Source: Paenibacillus dokdonensis
GTDB lineage: Bacteria > Bacillota > Bacilli > Paenibacillales > Paenibacillaceae
Assembly: GCF_004916975.1 (NCBI RefSeq)
Contig: NZ_STGQ01000004.1
Location: 1-64,000 of the forward strand
Reading direction: 5' to 3'
DNA length: 64,000 bases
Positions 16,635-25,393 of this stretch are shown here, one piece after another. The notes below the pieces were generated by a model, which was not told the DNA's origin, searched no databases, and saw nothing but the letters and a program-made list of their open reading frames with translations. Position 1 is the first letter of the stretch. Each line of letters begins with the position of its first letter. The translations under genes were made by a program, and so were the position numbers.

Positions 16635-17822
16635 TCATTCCGAATCGGCGGGCAGCAGATCCGCACATGCTTTTTCCAGATACGGTTTAGCGTTCAAGAA
16701 ATCACGGAACTCTGTATACTCGCGCCATAACTCCTCTTTGCGGCCGCTTTGTCCTTTGACCGCCCTGATGAGAATATTTTTCGGAGTATGCTCCAGATCA
16801 ATAAACTCAAGCAGCTGGGTTTTGTATCCGAGAATGTCCAGCAGCTTGGCACGGATGCCGTCCGTTGCCAGCGCAGAAAAGCGCTCCTTCAATATGCCAT
16901 GAGACAGCAGCGGCTCCATTACCGGACTATCGATCTGAGCGAACAGCTCATGCTGGCAGCAGGGAACCGAGAGAATAACGGAGGCGTCCCAGCGTATCGC
17001 TTTCTCCAAGGCAGCGTCCGTAGCCGTATCGCAGGCATGCAGCGTGACAACCATATCAACCTGTTCCAGTTCGTTGTAGTCGGCAATATCCCCGACAAGA
17101 AAGCGGAGGTTGCTGTAATTCAGCCTGTCGGCCAGTTGATTGCAGTGTTCGATGACATCTGCTTTAAGATCCAGTCCCACAACGTTCAGCGTTCTGCGTT
17201 CCTGAATGGTCAAGTAATGATACAGCGCAAAGGTCAGATAGGATTTCCCGCAGCCGAAGTCGACAATCGTGATTGGCCGGCCTTCCGGCAATGAAGGAAG
17301 TACATCCTCCACCATCTCAAGGAAACGGTTGATCTGTTTGAACTTGTCATATTTTCGTGCAAGCACCTTGCCCTGCTCATTCATGATGCCCAGCTCGACA
17401 AGGAATGATATGGGATGACCTTCCTCCAAGACATACTGCTTTTTGCGGTTATGCGCCAGATCCGTACTTGTTTTGGAAGGTGATTTGGTGAGAATAGACA
17501 CTTTATATTTCTTGCTGATCAGAATTTGATAGTCAGCATCCGGTGTGCAGATCATTCCCTGGCGGAAGGTTTGCTCGAACAGCTGCATAATCGCTTCTTC
17601 CGCTTCCTCCGCCGGAATATTTTGATGGACAACCTTATTCGGATGAACATATGCGAACTGGTAATGTATTTTTTTCTTCAGCTCCACAGGTTTGATTTGA
17701 ACCTTGGTATAAGGCACGCCTTCCCGCTTGCGAAGCTGGCTGAGTGTTGCCGTAATCAATGTTGTTTCTTCCGTTATGTCATGGATGAGTTTGCGTAAAG
17801 ATTCCAAGAGAGTACATCTCAC
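16635..17822 (-). CDS. Class I SAM-dependent methyltransferase (Methyltransf_32-like)
   Basis: 395 aa. An N-terminal domain of about 175 residues precedes a Rossmann methyltransferase domain: motif I ITIVDFGCGKSYLTFALY (about 182-200), motif II VVGLDLKADVIEHC, and an acidic loop at LVGDIADYN. The VTLHACDTATDAAL and SVPCCQHEL segments match the Methyltransf_32 group (RNA or protein methyltransferases of poorly known substrate). Start assigned to a GTG at 17822, but the ribosome-binding site is weak (GAAAG), so an internal TTG five codons in is possible. It follows the DUF6483-like gene by 23 bases. Confidence 0.83.
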   Translation of the reverse strand: MRCTLLESLRKLIHDITEETTLITATLSQLRKREGVPYTKVQIKPVELKKKIHYQFAYVHPNKVVHQNIPAEEAEEAIMQLFEQTFRQGMICTPDADYQILISKKYKVSILTKSPSKTSTDLAHNRKKQYVLEEGHPISFLVELGIMNEQGKVLARKYDKFKQINRFLEMVEDVLPSLPEGRPITIVDFGCGKSYLTFALYHYLTIQERRTLNVVGLDLKADVIEHCNQLADRLNYSNLRFLVGDIADYNELEQVDMVVTLHACDTATDAALEKAIRWDASVILSVPCCQHELFAQIDSPVMEPLLSHGILKERFSALATDGIRAKLLDILGYKTQLLEFIDLEHTPKNILIRAVKGQSGRKEELWREYTEFRDFLNAKPYLEKACADLLPADSE

Positions 17823-17845
17823 TTTCTCATATATTCAAGGCGAAG

Positions 17846-18499
17846 CTAACCCTTCACTTTCCGCTGCAGCTCTTCCACGCCTTCTTCCACCTCAGTGCGG
17901 GGAAGGCCGCCTGCCTTAAGTTCGTCATCGCTTCGCATTAGAAGTCTTTGATAGAAGGTCAAGCCCTCTTCTTCAGTCATTTCATGTTGGTCCAAAAGAC
18001 GGAATAATGCATTCTCCGCTTCATCGTAATGTCCCTGTTCCTCTTCATAGCCTAGCAGCAGTTTGTCCGTTTTTGCCGGAAGCCTGTAGCCTTTAAGCTG
18101 TTCCTTCAAATCGGTCACGCGATCCGGCAGCTTCAACATCGAATGGTCGGCACCATGAAGATCGGCATAAAGATACAGATGCAGCGACTTCATCAATCGC
18201 GTCAGTCCTTCATCCTTGTAGCCCATATCAAGGTACACGCCGCCTTCTTCTTCAAGAAGTCTTGCGATGCTCTGCAGTTTGTCAGCCTCGATTGCGCCGC
18301 CCAGACGAAACATATCTATCATATCCTCGACGGACAGGGAATTCAAAAGCTTGGAGTTCAGACGGAAATCTTTGCTTAGCAGATCATCGATTTCCCATAA
18401 AGCCTCAGCGTATTTTTTCTGCTGCTTCAGTCCGAATACCTTCCCCACCATTTCAACCATGTCTTCCACCATCTGCAGTATATAGTCTTTCCGGAACAT
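17846..18499 (-). CDS. DUF6483-like helical protein
   Basis: 217-aa, mostly alpha-helical cytoplasmic protein (FRKDYILQMVEDMVEMVGKV at the start; a TPR-like region near 140-190 with GYEEEQGHYDEAENALFRLL). It resembles DUF6483 proteins of unknown function. The ATG at 18499 is preferred over an upstream in-frame ATG (18541) because GGGAGAGGA lies about 11 bases before it and the extra 14 residues are not protein-like. Probably co-transcribed with the downstream methyltransferase. Confidence 0.72.
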   Translation of the reverse strand: MFRKDYILQMVEDMVEMVGKVFGLKQQKKYAEALWEIDDLLSKDFRLNSKLLNSLSVEDMIDMFRLGGAIEADKLQSIARLLEEEGGVYLDMGYKDEGLTRLMKSLHLYLYADLHGADHSMLKLPDRVTDLKEQLKGYRLPAKTDKLLLGYEEEQGHYDEAENALFRLLDQHEMTEEEGLTFYQRLLMRSDDELKAGGLPRTEVEEGVEELQRKVKG

Positions 18500-18670
18500 A
18501 ATGCGTCTCAGTCCTCTCCCATGCAAAATGCTGTGAATCATTCAGGTAGGGCTATTGTTCTAACTGATTGTAAGCCATTCGGCAGGCCAAAGCCAGCGGA
18601 ACCATTGCAATGCAGAGAGAAAGGCTATCAACACCTTCTAAGTTCGTCCGGATTTTAAAATATAATTAAA

Positions 18671-18701
18671 AGCCGGATACCCTGTTGTCGGGCCTCCGGC
18701 T
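18671..18701 (-). terminator. Terminator after alpha/beta hydrolase gene
   Basis: Minus strand AGCCGGA...TCCGGCT stem with a CCCGACAACAGGG inner part, followed by TTTTAATT, 50 bases past the stop at 18752. Confidence 0.75.
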
Positions 18702-18751
18702 GCTAATTAACATCATGAACTTCTAATCGGGTAAAACATCTTTATTGAAGC

Positions 18752-19558
18752 TTATTCTTTTCCGCCTTCATTCAGCGACTGTTCCAAAAAACGCTTCATC
18801 ACTTTGACCAGCTCTTCCGGAGCTTCCATCATGCTCATGTGGCCAGCTCCCGGAATAGTTGCCTTCGTGATATTCGGGTGATCCGCTGTAAATACTTTCT
18901 CTGCCGGGATCACCTGATCCTTTTCCCCGGCTACCAGCAGTGCAGGAAGCGTAGATGCGGAGATCACATCTCTGCGGTCCGGACGCTCCCGCATGGCCAA
19001 AGCCACACCTGCTGCCCCTTGCGGAGGAGTTCTATATCCAATCTCCTTCGACTTTATGATCATGTCCTGGTGAGATTCAACATTTTCCGGTGCGAACAAT
19101 CCAGGAACCAAACCGTCGATAAATGTAGTAATTCCCTCGGATTGGATCGTGCTCACTGCCTTCAGACGCTTTTCCTTGCCAGCCTCGTCATCCGGATAGC
19201 CTGTGGAATGAATAAGACCAAAGCCATTCAACCGGGATGCGTAGCGCTGCGTAAAGGAAAGCGTTACATAGCCGCCCATGGAATGACCGATCAAGGTAAC
19301 CTTCGGCAGATTGAGCTCATCCAAGAGCTTAAGGACATCATCTGCCATCTGTTCGATGGAATAAGCTCCAAGCGGCGCATCCGAAGAACCATGTCCACGT
19401 AAGTCAGGCACGATGCAGCGGTAGCTGCCAGACAAGAGCGGTACCACCTTATCCCAATACTCGGAGCTGCCGCAAAAGCCGTGGAGAAGTACGATTGGTT
19501 CACCCTCTCCATGTTCGGAATAACAAAGCGTGTATCCGTCGCAAACTAATTTTTCCAT
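18752..19558 (-). CDS. Alpha/beta-fold hydrolase
   Basis: 268-aa alpha/beta hydrolase. Visible landmarks: oxyanion loop LLHGFCGSSEYW (residues 24-35), nucleophile elbow GHSMGGY (Ser at about 93), acid residue in VAGEKDQVIP (about 215), and catalytic His in GAGHMSMMEAPEE (about 240). It is similar to general esterase/haloperoxidase-like proteins; the substrate is unknown. AGAAGGA precedes the ATG. It appears monocistronic. Confidence 0.88.
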   Translation of the reverse strand: MEKLVCDGYTLCYSEHGEGEPIVLLHGFCGSSEYWDKVVPLLSGSYRCIVPDLRGHGSSDAPLGAYSIEQMADDVLKLLDELNLPKVTLIGHSMGGYVTLSFTQRYASRLNGFGLIHSTGYPDDEAGKEKRLKAVSTIQSEGITTFIDGLVPGLFAPENVESHQDMIIKSKEIGYRTPPQGAAGVALAMRERPDRRDVISASTLPALLVAGEKDQVIPAEKVFTADHPNITKATIPGAGHMSMMEAPEELVKVMKRFLEQSLNEGGKE

Positions 19559-19648
19559 GATGATATCCTTCTTTCTTTATATCGAATTGAATTTTTCACA
19601 GCATTATTCTTATTCTGGTTTACTGCATGATCTCAATTATGTATATTA

Positions 19649-20230
19649 TTAATCCAAAGGCCGGCCGTTGAAACGTAAAGCCTGAACTTGGGAATGAATA
19701 CCGAACGCATCCGCGGCTGATGAGGCTATTTGCCCGGCCATGGTCATCACATGAAAAAGTGACGTCATTTGAAGTGTGGCATAAGGCTTGGGACCTTTGA
19801 CATTCACAACTGCGGCGACACTGTAATGTCCAACCGCCGGCAGCGCATACCCTACCGATTGGGCAGGAAATAGCGGCTCATCCGAGACCAGAAAACTCCC
19901 CACAGACAGTGACTGCCCCAGGCAGGCGTCTACAGCGATGACAATATGATTCTCGGGGATGGCCGCGATGCAGGCTTCCAGGCTGGATGCATCACATGGT
20001 GAGGATAAGGTGCCCACGACATGTGGAAAACCATAGGCTCGTAACTCGCTGCCCGTTAACGGTCCCAATGCATCTCCAGTTGAGCGGTCCGTTCCGATAC
20101 ATAAAAAGGTGATTTGATCCAGTTCATAGCGACTGTGAATCTCCACAAAAAAATCACGGAGCCCATCAGCATGAATTCTTTTGCAGCTTCCGCCTTTTCC
20201 CCTGATCAGATGAGGATCTTGAATAGACAT
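19649..20230 (-). CDS. yyaC: YyaC family spore protease-like protein
   Basis: 193 aa, DUF1256/YyaC family. The signature CIGTDRSTGDALGPLTGSEL (about 45-64) matches the germination-protease-like fold of YyaC, thought to be related to the Gpr spore protease; ALPAVGHYSVAAVVN is the second conserved block. B. subtilis yyaC is expressed in sporulation. GGAGGG precedes the ATG. It is a single gene divergent from yfkK and an indicator that the organism sporulates. Confidence 0.88.
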   Translation of the reverse strand: MSIQDPHLIRGKGGSCKRIHADGLRDFFVEIHSRYELDQITFLCIGTDRSTGDALGPLTGSELRAYGFPHVVGTLSSPCDASSLEACIAAIPENHIVIAVDACLGQSLSVGSFLVSDEPLFPAQSVGYALPAVGHYSVAAVVNVKGPKPYATLQMTSLFHVMTMAGQIASSAADAFGIHSQVQALRFNGRPLD

Positions 20231-20391
20231 GGCTAACGGCCCTCCTTTGCTGCCTTCCGCAGCCGTTTTCTTTTGATTTTACTGCAAAAATGATTGTAAG
20301 AAAAATCATTTTCCTGTATTGAGAGAAAAGACATGCTACAATGATTACAACTTGTTTCAAGAATAGAATCTGGAAAGGATGAAGCATCTCC

Positions 20392-20616
20392 ATGGACTTG
20401 TCCCAAAAAAATGCTGAAAATATTGAATATATGATTGAACAGATTAAAGCCAAGCTGAGAATGGCCAGTGGCGCAGCGATGAATGCCTCTGCGTTCTCGA
20501 TTGATCAGTATGAGGATATCCGCGATGTGTATGAACTCGTGATGAATAAATCAAATCTGAGCATTTCGGAAGTAGAAGCTCTGGTTTCAGAGCTTGGCCG
20601 GCTTCGCAGCAAGTAA
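20392..20616 (+). CDS. yfkK: DUF1128 family protein (YfkK-like)
   Basis: 74-aa soluble helical protein of the DUF1128/YfkK family, function unknown. Typical content: AENIEYMIEQIKAKLRMASGAAM at the N-terminus and FSIDQYEDIRDVYELV in the middle. GGAAAGGATG lies about 10 bases before the ATG. It is plus-strand, convergent with the pirin gene, and followed by a bidirectional terminator. Confidence 0.88.
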   Translation: MDLSQKNAENIEYMIEQIKAKLRMASGAAMNASAFSIDQYEDIRDVYELVMNKSNLSISEVEALVSELGRLRSK

Positions 20617-20638
20617 AACTGCTGGCATATCACAACCC

Positions 20639-20700
20639 AAAAGCCCCCTGGTATCCTTTCGTCCGTAAATTTACGAATGATGGAATATCAGGGGGCTTTT
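20639..20700. terminator. Bidirectional terminator (yfkK / pirin)
   Basis: 12-bp arms AAAAGCCCCCTG / CAGGGGGCTTTT enclose 38 bases that contain a second palindrome (CGTAAATTTACG). T runs are present on both strands. Confidence 0.85.
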
Positions 20701-20717
20701 CATTATGGCGTCTCATC

Positions 20718-21449
20718 CTAGGGGATATCCACGAGCACAAATTCCGCGTCACCTTCACTGCTTGTACCTTTGATATGAAGGTCGCAGTTGTTGCGAATAC
20801 GTGCCGCGTCTCCCGGTTCGAGTTGGAATGTTCCATCATTGCAGCCTATTTCAAGATTGCCGGTAATGAGGAACAAATAAGTCCTTCTTTCATCCTTTTG
20901 CTCAAAAACGATTTCCTTCCCTGTTTCCAGGATGGGAATATAGAGTGATATATCCGATTGGATTTGCAGTCGCTCTTCTCCACTTTGTTCATTCATTTTG
21001 CCGGTCACTACAGGTTCAAGCTTGTTAAGCCGCTCCTCTCTGGAGAATGAACGGGATTTCCATGTCGGCTCCATGCCTGGCTCCGTTGGTAAAAACCACA
21101 TCTGCATAAAGCGTACTGGTTCATCCTCAGAGGGGTTCGTCTCCGAGTGGTTAATTCCCGTTCCTGCGCTCATCACTTGCACGGTACCTGCAGGAAGCTG
21201 GGTAACGTTGCCCAAATTATCATTATGCTCAAGCGTACCCGAAATTACATAACTGATAATCTCCAAATCATGATGAGGATGTTTCTTAAAGCCTTGTTTC
21301 GGACTTAACTGGTTATCATTATGTGCGAGCAGACAGCCAAAATGCGCATTGCTCGGATCATCATAGTCTGCAAAAGAAAAGCTGAATTCGCTATGGATCC
21401 ACTCTTTCTCCGAGGTATGTCGTTCCGCTGAAGTCACTACTTTAATCAT
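20718..21449 (-). CDS. Pirin family protein (bicupin)
   Basis: 243-aa pirin: two cupin domains, the first with metal ligands in KHPHHDLEIISYV and GTGINHSE plus the family E (about residues 55-105). Bacterial pirins such as YhhW act as quercetin dioxygenases or redox-responsive regulators; the role here is unknown. The start is the ATG at 21449, preceded by GGAGGTGG; the open frame extends to 21557 but that segment contains the terminator of the upstream asparaginase gene (21556-21584), which confirms the shorter start. Confidence 0.9.
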   Translation of the reverse strand: MIKVVTSAERHTSEKEWIHSEFSFSFADYDDPSNAHFGCLLAHNDNQLSPKQGFKKHPHHDLEIISYVISGTLEHNDNLGNVTQLPAGTVQVMSAGTGINHSETNPSEDEPVRFMQMWFLPTEPGMEPTWKSRSFSREERLNKLEPVVTGKMNEQSGEERLQIQSDISLYIPILETGKEIVFEQKDERRTYLFLITGNLEIGCNDGTFQLEPGDAARIRNNCDLHIKGTSSEGDAEFVLVDIP

Positions 21450-21555
21450 TTTGCATCCACCTCCATGAACAACTGTTTTTGGAAAGCTTGATCTTGAATA
21501 TGTAATTCTTACCCCCAACCTCAAAGCCTCAATCATTCCTGCAATCAAATATACC

Positions 21556-21584
21556 AAAAAGCCTCCCTTGTTAAACAGGGAGAC
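21556..21584 (-). terminator. Terminator after asparaginase gene
   Basis: Minus strand GTCTCCCT / AGGGAGGC stem with an 8-base loop and five T, about 90 bases past the stop at 21676. Confidence 0.8.
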
Positions 21585-21675
21585 TGAATCTCTACCATAT
21601 ATGGGCCGGTATTAAAACCGAGTGATCTGCAAGGTATAGATTTACCAACCGCAGGAATAGCGCCAGGCTTTAAAA

Positions 21676-22680
21676 TTACTGTGATTGCAGTTGGAACACG
21701 GTTTCGGCGTAACCGACATGTTTGCCGGCATCATTGTATATGTCATGCGTAAAGGATTCTTTCATTTGTTCAATCAACGGTCTGTTGCTGTAGCCGATTT
21801 GTACCAAAATGGATTCCACAATCCAGCCCCACTCTTCTTCGGAGCCGTCCAACACCTTAAAGGCAATGCCAAGGCGTTCCTTTTTGAGACCAAAGCAGTA
21901 CACACCCTTGAACCCGCCCTTGGCCACAATATTCGGATCCTGCAATATAAGGGAATCCACGCGTCCGCTGCCTCCGACCATTTCCGGGTACCGATTCATA
22001 GCTTGGGTTATGGTCTTGACCGCTTCCCTTGTGGGTTTATCCACAATCAGATCCGGACAGGCCAGTTTGGCATACGCTGCAGCCATCGCAGATAGCGGCA
22101 ATGCAAAGACGGGAAATCCGCATCCATCTGTGCCAAGTCTGATCTGCTGCGTTTCAATGCCGCACATCATCGACATGATCTCAATAATCTCCTGCTGCAC
22201 CGGATGCTCCGGTTCTGCATATCCTTCTAGCGGGTAACCTTTCATTTTACAGTAAGCGAGCACCCCCAGATGTTTGCCGGAACAATTATGGTACAACCGC
22301 CGCTTGCTGCCGTTATGACGCAGAACATCCTCTTTACTTTCCTCATTCAATGGAAAACTCGGTGCACAGATCAGTTCCATTTCCGACAGGCCTGTCTTTT
22401 GCATGATGCTCTCAAGTACTTCCACATGGTCTGGTTGTGCCAGATGGGAAGCTGTCATAATTGCGATTTCTTTCTCGCTGAGTCCGTAATGGGATACAAT
22501 GCCTCCACGGATCGCGCTGATCGCCTGAAGCGGTTTGGCAGCCGAACGGGTAAATGTTACAAAATCCGGGTTGCCTGCGGCTGCCGCGATCTCTCCTTGA
22601 TCATTGACAATGCATATATGTCCATAATGCGCGCATTCCATGATGCCCGCGCGATATTCTTTGACTAGTACCGATTCCAT
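21676..22680 (-). CDS. L-asparaginase, ReAII-type (Asparaginase_II family)
   Basis: 334 aa. This is the Rhizobium etli thermolabile asparaginase class (PF06089), unrelated to E. coli AnsA/AnsB. The active site is recognisable: S46-x2-K49 in TRSAAKP, metal/active-site residues C133 and K136 in HNCSGKH, and C187 in TDGCGFP; each sits two positions before the corresponding R. etli residue (S48, K51, C135, K138, C189). Expected reaction: asparagine to aspartate plus ammonia. AAAGGAG precedes the ATG. It is monocistronic with its own terminator. Confidence 0.9.
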   Translation of the reverse strand: MESVLVKEYRAGIMECAHYGHICIVNDQGEIAAAAGNPDFVTFTRSAAKPLQAISAIRGGIVSHYGLSEKEIAIMTASHLAQPDHVEVLESIMQKTGLSEMELICAPSFPLNEESKEDVLRHNGSKRRLYHNCSGKHLGVLAYCKMKGYPLEGYAEPEHPVQQEIIEIMSMMCGIETQQIRLGTDGCGFPVFALPLSAMAAAYAKLACPDLIVDKPTREAVKTITQAMNRYPEMVGGSGRVDSLILQDPNIVAKGGFKGVYCFGLKKERLGIAFKVLDGSEEEWGWIVESILVQIGYSNRPLIEQMKESFTHDIYNDAGKHVGYAETVFQLQSQ

Positions 22681-22989
22681 TAACCCATCTCTCCTTTAGC
22701 TTATCGCTTATCCATCATACAACTTATTTTAAAGAGTATAAAGACTGCCTTATGGAAGAGAAAGTGAATTGTCAACCTGCAATTATATAACAAATCACTT
22801 TTGTAAAGCTTCTAAATGATTCATTTTTGCAAGTAAATAAGCATCTTATTCTACCATCCTATAATTATCACCCATTTACTCCCATTATCATCCTTATTGT
22901 TTCATGAGATTCTCTCCCGTTTAAATACGAAGTAAGCAAGACGAACAAGAGACTTCATCTTCAACATATAAGAAAGGGAGGTGATCGTC
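22681..22989. other. Intergenic region between asparaginase and stress genes
   Basis: About 310 A/T-rich bases between divergent genes. It holds the SigB-like promoter at 22899-22924 for the GlsB/YtxH genes. No coding sequence is supported, and the asparaginase promoter could not be placed confidently. Confidence 0.55.
22899..22924 (+). promoter_or_regulatory. SigB-like promoter of the GlsB/YtxH pair
   Basis: GTTTCA (22899-22904), 14-base spacer, GTTTAA (22919-22924), 66 bases before the ATG. It matches the pattern seen at five other promoters in the window (GTTTCA-N14-GGTTAA-like). Confidence 0.55.
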
Positions 22990-23247
22990 ATGTGGGCAAT
23001 TATCATCACAATTGTCATGGCCATTATCATTGGTATTATCGGTGACGCGTTGGTGGGACATGAGATGCCGGGTGGTATACTAGGTGCCATGATCGCAGGT
23101 TTTGTAGGTGCTTGGGTAGGTGCTTGGCTGTTTGGAGACTGGGGCCCTCATCTCGGAAACTTCGCTGTCATACCCGCGATTCTCGGGACTGCAATTTTCG
23201 TATTCCTTCTTGGCCTCATCAGCAAATTGTTTACACGTTCAACCTAA
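22990..23247 (+). CDS. GlsB/YeaQ/YmgE family stress membrane protein
   Basis: 85-aa, Gly-rich protein with three membrane helices, matching the transglycosylase-associated/GlsB family of small envelope-stress proteins. Typical units are IIGIIGDALVGHEMPGG, AGFVGAWVGAWL and a hydrophobic C-terminal helix. The ATG at 22990 follows AGGGAGGTGA by about 6 bases; the GTG at 22981 lies inside that site. First gene of a probable operon with the YtxH gene 36 bases downstream; SigB-like promoter upstream. Confidence 0.87.
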   Translation: MWAIIITIVMAIIIGIIGDALVGHEMPGGILGAMIAGFVGAWVGAWLFGDWGPHLGNFAVIPAILGTAIFVFLLGLISKLFTRST

Positions 23248-23283
23248 TTATAAATAATAACTAAGAACAAGGAGTGATTTCAG

Positions 23284-23691
23284 ATGAATAAAGCAGAAAC
23301 TGAATATCCAGTACAAAGTGGCAGCACGTTCTTTAAAGGAGCACTCATCGGTGGATTAATCGGGGCAGCAGCAGCATTATTGTTTGCTCCAAAGCCTGGC
23401 CGCGAGCTCCGTGGCGATTTATCCGAGAAAATCAGCACCATGACGGATAAGTCCAAAGAAGTCGCTTCCGTCGTTGGTGAAAAAGCCACTGATCTGGCCA
23501 AAACGGTATCTTCCAAAACTACAGAGCTGGCCAAATCGGTAAGCGAAGGTAAAAACAACATTATGGAAAGCGTCAAGCAGGCTTCTGCTGACGTGTCGGA
23601 TGATGCGAAGGATGCTTCCAAGGATATCAAAGATGCTTCAGAAGACGCTTCCCGAGACGTCCGTAAGGAAATGAATAAGACATCTTATTAA
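23284..23691 (+). CDS. YtxH domain protein
   Basis: 135 aa. A single N-terminal membrane segment (about 18-36; FKGALIGGLIGAAAALLFAP) leads into KPGRELR, the YtxH family signature, and a long charged helical tail rich in Ala/Lys/Asp with repeated KDASKDIKDASEDAS units, resembling LEA-like or apolipoprotein-like repeats. B. subtilis YtxH is a SigB-controlled general stress protein. AAGGAGTG precedes the ATG. Cotranscribed with the GlsB-like gene and followed by a terminator. Confidence 0.87.
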   Translation: MNKAETEYPVQSGSTFFKGALIGGLIGAAAALLFAPKPGRELRGDLSEKISTMTDKSKEVASVVGEKATDLAKTVSSKTTELAKSVSEGKNNIMESVKQASADVSDDAKDASKDIKDASEDASRDVRKEMNKTSY

Positions 23692-23758
23692 ATTGGATGA
23701 ACTAAGGGGACACTGGCAAGTCAAACTTTAGTTCAATCGATACCGATGGACTATTCAC

Positions 23759-23791
23759 AAAAACAGCCAGCTGACCAAGCTGGCTGTTTTT
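23759..23791 (+). terminator. Terminator after YtxH gene
   Basis: AAAACAGCCAGCT / AGCTGGCTGTTTT perfect stem with a 5-base loop, then a T run, about 70 bases past the YtxH stop. Confidence 0.9.
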
Positions 23792-23847
23792 GTGTCAAGA
23801 CTACTACAATCGGCTGCAATGAATGCCGAAGAAAGCAGGGATGAACC

Positions 23848-24168
23848 GTGAGCAAAGCGAATCCGTACAACGTGGATGAACATCCATTTGAGCTAAGACA
23901 CGAGGTTAAGAGGCTTAACAAACGCCTGGATCAGATCGCAGACTCGCTGGAAAAGTCACAAGTTAAGGATATCATCGAGAATTACTCTAACCCCAAAAAA
24001 AGAATCATCTCCAACTTCACGTCAGGATTGGCACGCGGTCTCGGCTTATCCCTGGGTACATTCGTCGTTCTGGGCCTTCTCGGTTATATTCTTAGCTTGT
24101 TTGTCAGTATGCCGGTCATTGGTGATTACATAGCCAGACTCCAGCATTACATTGATGCCTATAAGTAA
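23848..24168 (+). CDS. DUF5665 family membrane protein
   Basis: 106 aa. A charged N-terminal helix (about 10-45, coiled-coil-like: RHEVKRLNKRLDQIADSLEK) is followed by FTSGLARGLGLSLG and one strong membrane helix (about 65-88). This matches DUF5665, function unknown. Translation likely starts at GTG 23848 with AGGGATG upstream. It has a terminator on each side, so it is probably a single-gene unit; no SigB-like promoter was found for it. Confidence 0.8.
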   Translation: MSKANPYNVDEHPFELRHEVKRLNKRLDQIADSLEKSQVKDIIENYSNPKKRIISNFTSGLARGLGLSLGTFVVLGLLGYILSLFVSMPVIGDYIARLQHYIDAYK

Positions 24169-24200
24169 TAAGCCCAATGCAATTGTACATTCTTATATCG

Positions 24201-24246
24201 AAAAAGCCTGAAAGACTCTGAAATCTCAGATTCCCTCAGGCTTTTA
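24201..24246. terminator. Bidirectional terminator (DUF5665 / corA)
   Basis: AAAAAGCCTGA / TCAGGCTTTT arms with an inner TCTGA/TCAGA hairpin, between convergent genes ending at 24168 and 24264. Confidence 0.8.
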
Positions 24247-24263
24247 TTATGTGGAGATCATCT

Positions 24264-25244
24264 TCAGATCTTTGAATTTTTGGTCTTCACGCTGAGCAGA
24301 TCGCCAGTCCAGCCCTTCCGGTGCATCCACCAATACATCCCGCCGCTAAACAGGAACGTTCCGAGCATGACACCGATAAATCCCCAAGGCGTTTTAATGG
24401 CAGGCAAATTATCAAAATTCATGCCCCATATTGCCCCTACCACTGTTGCAGGCGTGAAGATGGCGGTCAGGATCGTCAGTGTCTTCATAATTTCATTACC
24501 GCGGAAAGCCGACACTGCATCATCGATGGCGATCAGTGTATCAATCTCGTTTTCGTAATGGCGAAACGCCCGGTCCATACGTTCCATCCGATGCACCAGC
24601 TGCATGAAAGAACGGCTTTTTTCCAGCTTGTCCAGATATCCTTCCTTCGAGGCCGCTAAAAACTCCTCGAACGGAGTAAACATATTGCTCCAATACAACA
24701 ACACAAACCGGGAACTGAGGATTTTGTCCATCAGATTACGTTCGTTATTCATTTCCATAGCGCGCTCAATCTCCCGCAAATTGACTTCAAAGAGATCCAG
24801 TCCCAGGTGGAAATAATGCAGAAGAGTCCGGGTGAGCACGAACATGCCTTCAACGGCATGTTGACACTGATGCAGCATCGCTGTCCGTTCTTCCGTTGCC
24901 ATGATTTCTCTCGTGTTCTGGTCCAAATTAATCGTAACCAGAATATTACTCTGCACAAAAAAATGGAGCCGATCCATATAACCGCTGTCTGTAACTTCAT
25001 CCTTGATGGAATATGGCAGCGTGCCAAAAATAACGGCATCCACCCCATTCGGGAAGCGAACCGACATATAATTTTCCCCGATCTTCGGAATCACGCTGAT
25101 CCATTCTTCCATGATCGGGAATTGTTCCTGCAGCTGCTGAAGCATTTCGCAATTTATATCGTTCAAACAAATGTCATACCACTGCCAATGCCCTGCAAAC
25201 GATAACACGTTGTTCACAGATGCATTCGTGATCTCATTTTGCAT
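24264..25244 (-). CDS. CorA-family divalent cation transporter
   Basis: 326 aa with a long cytoplasmic alpha/beta and helical funnel domain and two C-terminal membrane helices. The family signature GMN is present in GAIWGMNFDNLP between them, and the tail after the last helix is basic. CorA proteins take up Mg2+ (some export or carry Co2+/Ni2+/Zn2+); the ion here cannot be told from sequence. The ATG at 25244 has AAGGAG 8 bases upstream, preferred over the open-frame extension to 25301. It follows the sigB terminator. Confidence 0.87.
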   Translation of the reverse strand: MQNEITNASVNNVLSFAGHWQWYDICLNDINCEMLQQLQEQFPIMEEWISVIPKIGENYMSVRFPNGVDAVIFGTLPYSIKDEVTDSGYMDRLHFFVQSNILVTINLDQNTREIMATEERTAMLHQCQHAVEGMFVLTRTLLHYFHLGLDLFEVNLREIERAMEMNNERNLMDKILSSRFVLLYWSNMFTPFEEFLAASKEGYLDKLEKSRSFMQLVHRMERMDRAFRHYENEIDTLIAIDDAVSAFRGNEIMKTLTILTAIFTPATVVGAIWGMNFDNLPAIKTPWGFIGVMLGTFLFSGGMYWWMHRKGWTGDLLSVKTKNSKI

Positions 25245-25303
25245 CGGTTCCGCTCCTTCCCAATCCAACTTAAAGTTGTAATCTGGATTTCCTTCCACCA
25301 TAA

Positions 25304-25348
25304 AAGGACACGCAGCATATTCTCAAGGAGAGAACATGGCGTGTCCTT
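25304..25348 (-). terminator. Terminator of the rsbV-rsbW-sigB operon
   Basis: AAGGACACGC / GCGTGTCCTT arms plus an inner TTCTC/GAGAA stem, followed on the minus strand by TTTTATG, 45 bases after sigB. Confidence 0.85.
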
Positions 25349-25393
25349 ACGAACTTCCAGTCATGAGCACAAAACAAACGGGAAGCTTGTCCT

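Noticed and set aside
21450..21557. N-terminal extension of the pirin gene
   Set aside because: This part contains the terminator of the upstream asparaginase gene; GGAGGTGG points to 21449.
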